64,000 bases of DNA from an uncultured Eubacteriales bacterium (lineage in GTDB: Bacteria > Bacillota > Clostridia > Lachnospirales > Lachnospiraceae). The notes under the pieces were generated by a model that was not told where the DNA came from, searched no databases, and worked only from the letters and a program-made list of their open reading frames with translations. Positions 57,258-64,000 of this stretch are shown here, piece by piece. A program made the translations under genes and the position numbers. The stretch spans positions 32,663-96,662 of the forward strand of contig UQCD01000006.1 in assembly GCA_900539455.1 (NCBI GenBank). Reading direction: 5' to 3'. Within the stretch, counting starts at the first letter, position 1. Each line of letters begins with the position of its first letter.

Positions 57258-57340
57258 ATGGGCAAGCCATATAACAAACCTTATCCTATAGCCAACCAGA
57301 AAAATAAATATATAATGAAAAAGAAAGAAGGAATACATTT

Positions 57341-59332
57341 ATGAAGAATTATGAAAAGTATAGAAAGCAATATTTTATGCCACCAGTAAGCTCTTATGAC
57401 TGGGTTAAAAAGGATTGTATAGAAAAGCCACCTATTTGGTGTTCTGTAGATTTAAGAGATGGTAATCAGGCATTAATCGAGCCAATGAGCCTTGATGAGA
57501 AATTAGAGTTCTTTAAAATGTTAGTGGATATTGGCTTTAAGGAAATAGAGGTAGGCTTTCCGGCAGCATCAGAAACAGAATATGAGTTTATCAGAACAAT
57601 AATTGAACAGAATATGATACCTGAGGATGTTACTATTCAGGTTTTAACACAGGCAAGAGAACATATTATTAAAAAGACCTTTGAGGCTATAGAGGGAGCA
57701 CCACACGCAATAGTACATCTTTATAATTCAACCTCAGTAGCTCAAAGACAGCAGGTGTTTAAAAAGAGCAAGGAGGAGATTAAGCAGATTGCTATAGATG
57801 GTGCAAAATTATTAAAGAAGCTTGCTAAGGATAAAAAGAATATATCCTTTGAATATAGTCCAGAGAGCTTTTCAGGAACTGAAGTGGATTATGCAGTAGA
57901 GGTATGTAATGCAGTTATTGATATATTAAAGCCTAAAAAGACAAACAAATTAATAATTAATCTGCCTACAACTGTTGAAACCTCAATGCCTCACATTTTC
58001 GCTTCACAGGTAGAATATGTTCATAAAAATTTATTAAATAGAGAAAATGTAATAATTTCTGTTCACCCTCATAATGATAGGGGCTGTAGTGTAAGTGATG
58101 CAGAAATGGCTGTGCTTGCAGGAGCAGACAGAGTAGAGGGTACATTATTTGGCAATGGAGAAAGAACAGGAAATGTAGACATTATTACAGTAGCAATGAA
58201 TATGTATAGTCACGGAGTTGACCCAAAGCTTGACTTTTCTAATATGCCAGAGATTAGAAAAACCTATGAAAGACTTACCAGAATGAAGGTACACGATAGA
58301 AGTCCATACGCAGGAGATTTGGTATTTACAGCATTTTCCGGCTCTCATCAGGATGCTATTGCAAAGGGAATGCAGTATAGAATAGACAACAAAAGAGATA
58401 TTTGGGATGTGCCTTATCTTCCTATTGACCCGGTTGATGTGGGAAGAACTTATGACTCAGATGTAATTAGAATAAACAGCCAGTCGGGCAAGGGTGGTGT
58501 AAACTATATATTAAAGCAAAACTTTTCAATATCACTTCCAGAAGGAATGAGAGAAGAGGTGGGCTATAGGGTAAAGGGAGTTTCGGATAAGGAGCATAGA
58601 GAGCTTTCGCCAAAGGTAGTATATGAAATATTTGAAAGCAATTATATAGAAAATACACCATATTTCCAGATAAATGAATGTCACTTTAAACAGATTAATG
58701 GAATAATGGCAGAGGCAACTATTTTCTATGGTGGAAGAAAAACTATTGTAGATGCTAATGGTAATGGCAGACTTGACGCAGTAAGCAACGCCATTAAGCA
58801 ATTCTTTGGAATTGATTATCAGCTTACAACTTATGAGGAGCACGCATTATCAGATGGTTCATCTTCAAAGGCAATAGCCTATGTGGGAATTATTTGTGAT
58901 AATTGTAAATATTGGGGTGCAGGTATAGATGAGGATATTATTAAGGCTTCAATACACGCTCTTTGTGTATGTGTAAATAAGCTGCCTCAGATTGTGAAAA
59001 ATGAATATGGTGATGATGAAAGGCTAATGGCAATTATGAATTACATTCAAAGTAATTATCAGACAGTTACCTTAGAGTCCTTAGCTAATGAATTTCATAT
59101 TTCAGCACCTTATTTATGCAGGTATATAAAGAAAAAGTCTGGTAAAAACTTTGGAGATATTATTACAAGTGTAAAAATAAAAAAGGCTAAGACATTACTT
59201 AGAAATGGAAATATGACAGTTGAAAATATTGCTCACGCAATAGGCTATCAGAATGTAGAGCATTTTAACAGGACCTTTAAAAAGAAAACTAATATGACAC
59301 CTGTACAATATCGTAACGGAGATTTTGATTAA
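57341..59332 (+). CDS. leuA: 2-isopropylmalate synthase fused to AraC-type DNA-binding domain
   Basis: A 663-residue protein. Residues 1-400 are the alpha-isopropylmalate synthase catalytic domain, the longer LeuA form: [15 protein letters not shown] (36-49), HLYNSTS (126-132), the metal-binding HPHNDRG (242-248) and [12 protein letters not shown]. Residues about 430-555 are the allosteric leucine domain ([31 protein letters not shown]). Residues 560-663 are two helix-turn-helices of AraC type: [22 protein letters not shown] and [20 protein letters not shown], ending MTPVQYR. The frame is uninterrupted. It makes the first committed step to leucine and could also regulate genes. AAGAAAGAAGG precedes ATG 57341. 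Confidence 0.9.
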   Translation: MKNYEKYRKQYFMPPVSSYDWVKKDCIEKPPIWCSVDLRDGNQALIEPMSLDEKLEFFKMLVDIGFKEIEVGFPAASETEYEFIRTIIEQNMIPEDVTIQVLTQAREHIIKKTFEAIEGAPHAIVHLYNSTSVAQRQQVFKKSKEEIKQIAIDGAKLLKKLAKDKKNISFEYSPESFSGTEVDYAVEVCNAVIDILKPKKTNKLIINLPTTVETSMPHIFASQVEYVHKNLLNRENVIISVHPHNDRGCSVSDAEMAVLAGADRVEGTLFGNGERTGNVDIITVAMNMYSHGVDPKLDFSNMPEIRKTYERLTRMKVHDRSPYAGDLVFTAFSGSHQDAIAKGMQYRIDNKRDIWDVPYLPIDPVDVGRTYDSDVIRINSQSGKGGVNYILKQNFSISLPEGMREEVGYRVKGVSDKEHRELSPKVVYEIFESNYIENTPYFQINECHFKQINGIMAEATIFYGGRKTIVDANGNGRLDAVSNAIKQFFGIDYQLTTYEEHALSDGSSSKAIAYVGIICDNCKYWGAGIDEDIIKASIHALCVCVNKLPQIVKNEYGDDERLMAIMNYIQSNYQTVTLESLANEFHISAPYLCRYIKKKSGKNFGDIITSVKIKKAKTLLRNGNMTVENIAHAIGYQNVEHFNRTFKKKTNMTPVQYRNGDFD

Positions 59333-59336
59333 GTAG

Positions 59337-59365
59337 TTGACAAATTAGAAACATAATATTATACT
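59337..59365 (+). promoter_or_regulatory. Promoter of the ABC exporter
   Basis: TTGACA (59337) and TATACT (59360) with 17 bases between, just after the leuA stop. Start expected near 59372, inside the operator palindrome. Confidence 0.7.
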
Positions 59366-59366
59366 C

Positions 59367-59403
59367 CTAATTGCAAATGAAAATCGTTATCATTTGCAAT
59401 TAG
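59367..59403 (+). promoter_or_regulatory. Fur-like operator inside a 14-bp palindrome
   Basis: CTAATTGCAAATGA (59367-59380) and TCATTTGCAATTAG (59390-59403) are perfect inverted repeats. The centre TGAAAATCGTTATCA differs at two positions from the Fur 7-1-7 consensus TGATAATNATTATCA. The site overlaps the expected transcription start, so a metal-bound Fur-type repressor would block the ABC exporter genes. Confidence 0.6.
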
Positions 59404-59488
59404 GAAATACTTAACCTTCTGTATTTTTAAGTATGGATTGTGAAATTTATATAAGAAAATTTAGAAATTGCGTATATAAGGAGGATTT

Positions 59489-60187
59489 ATGTTTCTAGAA
59501 ATTGGAGATTTAAAAAAGAGTTTTGGAAGTGGAGATAATGAAGTTGAAGTTTTAAAGGGTATAAGCTTTAGTGTTGAAAAAGGCGAGATATGTGTTTTAC
59601 TTGGACCTTCAGGCTCTGGTAAATCAACACTATTAAATATTATTGGTGGTATTGATAATGCTACAAGCGGTTATGTTTCAATTAATGGCGAAAAAACAGG
59701 TGATATGAATGAAAAATCACTTACAGTATATCGTAGAAAGCATTTAGGCTATGTTTTCCAAATGTACAATCTAATACCAAACCTTAATGTTAAAGAAAAT
59801 ATTGAGGTAGGTGCTTATCTTAGTGACAATCCCTTAGAAATTGATGATTTATTAAAAACCTTAGGACTTTATGAACATAGACATAAATTACCAAATCAGT
59901 TATCAGGAGGACAGCAGCAAAGAACAGCTATTGGCCGTGCTATTGTTAAAAATCCTGATATTTTATTATGTGATGAGCCAACAGGAGCATTGGATTACAA
60001 TACCTCAAAGGAAATCCTAAAGCTTATTGAGGATGTAAATAAAAAGTATGGAAATACAGTTATTATGGTTACACATAATGATGCAATTAAAAACATGGCT
60101 GACAGAGTAATAAAGCTAAGAGATGGACAAATAAGAAAAGATTACAAGAATGAAACAAAAATTCAGGCAAGTGAGCTTGATTGGTAA
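59489..60187 (+). CDS. ABC exporter ATPase (LolD/MacB type)
   Basis: A 232-residue ATPase with Walker A GPSGSGKSTLLN, signature LSGGQQQRTAIGRA, Walker B ILLCDEPTGALD and H-loop VTHNDAI. The MacB/LolD family moves lipoproteins, peptides or antibiotics, not nutrients. Transcribed with the permease 14 bases downstream. AAGGAGG precedes ATG 59489. Possibly controlled by the Fur-like site. Confidence 0.93.
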   Translation: MFLEIGDLKKSFGSGDNEVEVLKGISFSVEKGEICVLLGPSGSGKSTLLNIIGGIDNATSGYVSINGEKTGDMNEKSLTVYRRKHLGYVFQMYNLIPNLNVKENIEVGAYLSDNPLEIDDLLKTLGLYEHRHKLPNQLSGGQQQRTAIGRAIVKNPDILLCDEPTGALDYNTSKEILKLIEDVNKKYGNTVIMVTHNDAIKNMADRVIKLRDGQIRKDYKNETKIQASELDW

Positions 60188-60201
60188 GGTGGTGAAAAGT
60201 A

Positions 60202-62481
60202 ATGAAAAATCCATTAAGGAAAAGGTTACCGAGAGAATTTAAGTCGGAGTTTTCAAAATATCTTGTAATATTTTTGTTTATGGCACTTACAATCGGCTTT
60301 GTTTCAGGCTTTTTAGTTGCCGGCAGCAGTATGATAACTGCATATGATAACAGCTTTGAAAAATACAATATTGAAGATGGCCATTTTGTAGTAAATAATG
60401 AATTAGATGAGGCTGCAATTAAAAATATTGAAGCTGATGGGGTAAAATTGTATGAAAATTACTACATTGACCTTGATACGGATGTAAATGGAGATAGCAA
60501 GGACGAATGTACAGTAAGAGTATTTAAAAACAGAACAGAGGTTGATAAGATTTGTATTATGAAGGGAGAGCTTCCTTCAAATCAAAATGAAATTGCCATT
60601 GACAGGATGTTTGCTGACAATAACTCTTTAGAAATAGGCGACAAGATTACTGTTAGAGGTAAGGAGCTTAAGGTTACAGGGTTGGTTGCATTATCTGATT
60701 ATAGTGCATTATTTTCAAGTAATACAGACCTTATGTTTGACTCTATTAAGTTTGGTGTAGCAATAGTAAATGATGAGTATTTCGATAGCTTAAGTAATGA
60801 TATAAAAAAGTATAGCTACGCATTTACTTATAATGAGGCACCAAAGAATGAAACTGAATCAAAGGAAATGTCAGATAAATTTATGGAAAAGCTTGTAAAA
60901 GAAGTAATGGTATCAGGCAATTCCATAGCAGACTATATTCCGGAATATAGTAATCAGGCAATTCACTTTACAGGTGATGACATGGGTGGCGACAAGGCAA
61001 TGATGATTGTCCTTTTGTATATTTTAATAGTAATTATGGCATTTGTTTTTGCAATTACCATAAGTCATACAATTACAAAGGAAGCTACAGTTATTGGTAC
61101 ACTTAGGGCATCTGGCTACACCAGAGGCGAGCTTTTAGGCCACTATCTTACATTGCCAATGATAGTTACTGTGGCAGCAGCTTTAATAGGAAATATTTTA
61201 GGATATACATTGTTTAAGGATATAGTTGCTGCTATGTACTATGGCAGCTATAGCTTACCTACATATGAAACAATATGGAATGGAGAAGCCTTTGTACTTA
61301 CAACAATAATTCCTCTGATAATAATGTTGTTCGTAAATGTTCTTGTTCTTGTTAATAAGCTTAAGCTTTCTCCTTTAAAATTTATAAAGAGAGATTTAAC
61401 AAAGAAAACTAATAAGAAGGCAGTTAAATTACCTCATTTTAAATTCTTTACCCGTTTCAGGATTAGAATATTAATTCAAAATAGAGTTAATTACATAATG
61501 TTATTTATTGGAATTGCACTTGCCAGCGTATTATTATTATTTGGTTTAATGATGAAGCCTTTGCTTGAAAATTATCAGGACGAAATAACTGATAATATGA
61601 TTTCAAATTATCAATATGTTCTTAAAGGACAAGTTGAAGTAGAAAATAAAGATGCTGAAAAGTATAGTGTAAATTCATTAAAAATAAAGCAGGACGACGG
61701 AGAGGGAGAAGAGGTTAATGTATATGGAATTGCAAAGGATAGCAAATATGTAACGGACAAATTACCTGAAAATGAGGTTATTATTTCTAGCTCATATGCT
61801 GAAAAATATGGCATTGATGAAGGCGATGAAATAGAATTAGAGGAAATATATGATAGTAAGCAGTACAAGTTTAAGGTAGCTGGTATAAAAAAATATCCAT
61901 CAGGTATAAGTATTTTTATGACAAGTGATATGTTTACAGATACCTTTGGAAAGGATGAAGGATATTTTAACGGATATTTCTCTAATGAAAAATTAGATGA
62001 GATTGACGAAAAATATATAGCAGCAACTATTACTATAGATGATTTAACAAAGGTATCAAGACAGTTAGACAAATCTATGGGTGAAATCTTCCAGCTTTTG
62101 AATGTATTTTCAATAGTGTTAGTAATTATTTTAATTTATTTATTAACAAAGCTTGTAATTGAGAAGAATTCAAATGCAATATCAATGGTTAAAATATTAG
62201 GATATAACAATGGCGAAATAAGCAGATTGTACTTAATAGCAACTACCTGGGCTGTAGTTATTTCAACATTGCTTAATATGTATATTGCAACAGTAGTTAT
62301 AGATGAAATTTACTTTGAAATGATGAAGGATTATCCTGGCTGGCTTACATTATACATTGGACCAGCAACATATGTAAAAATGTTTGTTATGATTATGGCC
62401 GCATATATTGCAGTAGCATTATTACAGTTTAGAAAGATTAAGAAAATCCCAATGGACGAAGCATTGAAAAATGTAGAGTAA
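60202..62481 (+). CDS. FtsX-like ABC permease
   Basis: A 759-residue permease with a first span near 23-45, a large extracellular domain, three spans around 268-395 (AFVFAITISHTITKEATVIGTLRASGY), a further span at about 430, a second extracellular domain (to about 620), and three C-terminal spans. Two FtsX domains and the MacB-like periplasmic module fit a duplicated bacitracin/MacB-type exporter. The substrate is unknown. A GGTGGTG site precedes ATG 60202. Confidence 0.9.
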   Translation: MKNPLRKRLPREFKSEFSKYLVIFLFMALTIGFVSGFLVAGSSMITAYDNSFEKYNIEDGHFVVNNELDEAAIKNIEADGVKLYENYYIDLDTDVNGDSKDECTVRVFKNRTEVDKICIMKGELPSNQNEIAIDRMFADNNSLEIGDKITVRGKELKVTGLVALSDYSALFSSNTDLMFDSIKFGVAIVNDEYFDSLSNDIKKYSYAFTYNEAPKNETESKEMSDKFMEKLVKEVMVSGNSIADYIPEYSNQAIHFTGDDMGGDKAMMIVLLYILIVIMAFVFAITISHTITKEATVIGTLRASGYTRGELLGHYLTLPMIVTVAAALIGNILGYTLFKDIVAAMYYGSYSLPTYETIWNGEAFVLTTIIPLIIMLFVNVLVLVNKLKLSPLKFIKRDLTKKTNKKAVKLPHFKFFTRFRIRILIQNRVNYIMLFIGIALASVLLLFGLMMKPLLENYQDEITDNMISNYQYVLKGQVEVENKDAEKYSVNSLKIKQDDGEGEEVNVYGIAKDSKYVTDKLPENEVIISSSYAEKYGIDEGDEIELEEIYDSKQYKFKVAGIKKYPSGISIFMTSDMFTDTFGKDEGYFNGYFSNEKLDEIDEKYIAATITIDDLTKVSRQLDKSMGEIFQLLNVFSIVLVIILIYLLTKLVIEKNSNAISMVKILGYNNGEISRLYLIATTWAVVISTLLNMYIATVVIDEIYFEMMKDYPGWLTLYIGPATYVKMFVMIMAAYIAVALLQFRKIKKIPMDEALKNVE

Positions 62482-62511
62482 GGGCAGTTTATAAGTAAAA
62501 GATAGCTTTTG

Positions 62512-62547
62512 TAGGCAGATTGGTGTAAAACCGTCTGCCTATATTTT
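62512..62547 (+). terminator. Terminator after the ABC exporter
   Basis: TAGGCAGA (62512) pairs with TCTGCCTA (62534-62541), followed by TATTTTTG. It can serve the plus-strand permease gene and lies at the 3' side of the minus-strand hydrolase gene. Confidence 0.8.
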
Positions 62548-62574
62548 TGCTCTTATTAAGCGTTCTTATTTCTT

Positions 62575-63159
62575 TTACAATATCTTTTCATTTGCGTGAG
62601 CGTAGTAGATATGTTTAGGATTATAGCTCATAACAAGTTCCCAATCTGTCTTCAAATTAGTATTTTCTTCATAGGCATCCAAATAATCAATAGGTTCTAA
62701 ATCACCTACAATACATATACCATTATCTAATATCAAAGATATGCTATCTTCACTATGGCTCGTTGTAGAAATAATTTCTCCTGCAATACCAATATTATTT
62801 AAAAATTCCCTACTTGTTTGACAACTAATAACTATGGCATCTTTTTCCTCTATAGGTTTATAAATTAATCGTTTATCTCTACTAAAAATTTCATCAGAAT
62901 AATGAATTTGTGAGCATTGAGTATCAATCACAAGAAGTCTTACTCCTTGCTCCATTAATTCACTAACTAAGCCAATATGGTCTGGATGATAATGAGTAGC
63001 CAAAACATACAAAATGTCATTTACTTTTATGTTGTTTTTTTTAATTGCTCTATAAAACGCTGGCATTGTTCCTGCATAATCGGTATCAACAAGCAAATAT
63101 CCGTTTTCTCCTTGAACTAAAAAGGTATTTGTATTACCATATCTTAATTTACTTACCAT
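62575..63159 (-). CDS. MBL-fold metallo-hydrolase
   Basis: A 194-residue metallo-beta-lactamase-fold protein with the metal motif [22 protein letters not shown] (third ligand region) and [14 protein letters not shown] 63159 has AGGAG at 8-9 bases; an earlier in-frame ATG at 63168 directly abuts the ribosome site. Substrate unknown; it could be a thioesterase or glyoxalase II-like enzyme. Its start overlaps the end of the truncated VOC gene by 11 bases. Confidence 0.85.
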   Translation of the reverse strand: MVSKLRYGNTNTFLVQGENGYLLVDTDYAGTMPAFYRAIKKNNIKVNDILYVLATHYHPDHIGLVSELMEQGVRLLVIDTQCSQIHYSDEIFSRDKRLIYKPIEEKDAIVISCQTSREFLNNIGIAGEIISTTSHSEDSISLILDNGICIVGDLEPIDYLDAYEENTNLKTDWELVMSYNPKHIYYAHANEKIL

Positions 63160-63430
63160 AATAACCATCTCCTGTTGTTCGTGGACCACTGACAACTTTA
63201 TATCCGTCAGCCTTAAGCCTTGCAGTAAGAACATCAACCTTTTCTTTGCTACCTACGCTGAATGCAATGTGTGCATATCCCGTACGAGCAAGTTCCTTGG
63301 GAAAATCTGAAATTTTCGGCTTGTTCATAATTTCAAGTCGTGTGCAATCATCAAATGAGAGAAAATATGAGCGAAAATTTGTATTGGGGTTGTAATAGCC
63401 GTCATTTGACTTTGCGTCAAAATACTTCAT
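63149..63430 (-). pseudogene. Truncated VOC/glyoxalase-family gene
   Basis: The 93-residue product shows only the middle of a VOC-fold protein: [28 protein letters not shown] and [11 protein letters not shown], ending [12 protein letters not shown]. Normal family members begin about 25 residues earlier with the first beta-strand and continue after GDGYY with a second metal-binding half, so both ends are missing. A GGAGATAATTT site stands before ATG 63430 and stop codons block an upstream extension. The stretch is clearly richer in G+C than the rest of the window, suggesting transfer. Confidence 0.75.
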
Positions 63431-63482
63431 AAATTATCTCCATTCATTTAGGTTCTTCGTGTAGAAAAGAAAAGTTGTCCAC

Positions 63483-63923
63483 TTATTCCCCCGCAAAACT
63501 TCGCTTAAAATCCCAAATAGAAATTCCTTGTCGATTCCACTCATTATATGGCTCTCCCATTAATGAAAATGCCTCATCGGCTATTTTCTTTCTATAATTG
63601 GATACATTTTCAGTAAAATGCAGGTATCCTTTTTCATCAACATGTGAATCGCATATAAATATATCGGAAATTATCCCAATAATATCACGAAGAACAGCAT
63701 ATATTACAATCTCTTTCCTCTCTGTTCTGTACTCATAAATTGTCACTCCTCTTTCCAATACATAAATCTTTGCCTGTTTCTGCATTACATCTACGTTTAA
63801 CATCATGTCATACCTATTGGAACCATTAAATATTTTCTCAATATACCTTCTGTTTTCTATAGAATAACAACTCCATTTTTGCAACAATTTATCAGCTTCA
63901 ATCATACACTCTTTAGCATTCAT
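63483..63923 (-). CDS. Putative immunity protein (Imm63-like)
   Basis: A 146-residue protein without a signal peptide. The C-terminal half (IYAVLRDIIGIISDIF, NYRKKIADEAFSLMGEPYNEWNRQ) resembles polymorphic-toxin immunity proteins of the Imm63 type, and the N-terminal part (KLLQKWSCYSIENRRYIEKIF) fits. AAAAGGA abuts the first ATG; a later in-frame ATG at 63905 is possible. Upstream, at the window edge, the minus strand has a short frame ending TGEISIGIFGFEV that may be the end of another gene. The functional assignment is a weak likeness. Confidence 0.45.
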   Translation of the reverse strand: MNAKECMIEADKLLQKWSCYSIENRRYIEKIFNGSNRYDMMLNVDVMQKQAKIYVLERGVTIYEYRTERKEIVIYAVLRDIIGIISDIFICDSHVDEKGYLHFTENVSNYRKKIADEAFSLMGEPYNEWNRQGISIWDFKRSFAGE

Positions 63924-64000
63924 TCCTTTTATACCTCAAATCCAAAAATTCCGATTGAGATTTCACCTGTTTTAAGAAATTTAATAACTGTTATATTTTA

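Noticed and set aside
1..64000. CRISPR arrays, tRNA or rRNA genes, insertion sequences, prophage
   Set aside because: No regularly spaced repeats, cloverleaf sequences, transposase genes or phage structural genes could be seen.

Overview
The window looks like a chromosomal segment of a low-GC, anaerobic, spore-forming Firmicute, most likely a gut Lachnospiraceae-type clostridium. The evidence is the AT-rich sequence with AGGAGG-type ribosome sites, the cotJABC spore-coat operon, a T-box leader, type III glutamine synthetase, NfnAB bifurcating transhydrogenase, tRNA-dependent and metal riboswitch leaders, and a sortase with a VQTG-type anchored protein. I cannot fix the genus.

Layout. 1-3.0 kb: end of a thioredoxin-reductase-like gene, then a polar amino-acid ABC transporter whose binding protein and permease are fused. 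3.3-17.1 kb: one long plus-strand exopolysaccharide operon (chain-length/BY-kinase fusion, CpsB phosphatase, glycosyltransferases, Wzy, VanZ-like, CotH-like, nucleotidyltransferase, Wzx). 17.1-19.1 kb: an ammonium channel fused to a PII domain, behind an attenuator. 19.4-25.2 kb: a giant repeat-containing wall protein and a Cache diguanylate cyclase. 25.4-26.5 kb: cotJABC on the minus strand. 26.7-31.5 kb: MoxR/DUF58/transglutaminase operon. 31.6-36.1 kb: fructose-bisphosphate aldolase, class B sortase, GlnN. 36.2-41.5 kb: Mn-type riboswitch and cation antiporter, zinc-ribbon and TPM proteins, cyclophilin, HAD-GNAT fusion. 42-45.5 kb: Fe-alcohol dehydrogenase and NfnAB. 45.7-51.7 kb: AI-2E exporter-family protein and a c-di-GMP related cluster. 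51.8-56.7 kb: MATE pump, coiled-coil protein, upp/uraA uracil salvage pair. 56.8-62.5 kb: leucine T-box, LeuA fused to an AraC DNA-binding domain, then a Fur-box ABC exporter. 62.6-63.9 kb: a minus-strand island with a truncated VOC gene and an immunity-like gene.

The most interesting items are: (1) a structured RNA element present twice (about 36.46-36.64 and 57.08-57.26 kb), with a three-way junction, at least six compensatory base-pair changes between the copies and a nearly identical apical loop, both copies lying between a riboswitch-type regulator and the gene it controls; (2) the LeuA-AraC fusion under a leucine T-box; (3) an amino-acid binding protein whose two lobes are in swapped order before the permease; (4) matching AAAGGC hexaloop antiterminator hairpins in front of amt and glnN, suggesting shared ANTAR-type control of nitrogen assimilation.

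Nitrogen genes (Amt-PII, GlnN, with NfnAB supplying NADPH and ferredoxin balance), surface polymer genes, wall proteins and second-messenger genes dominate. No tRNA, rRNA, CRISPR array, insertion sequence or prophage is visible.
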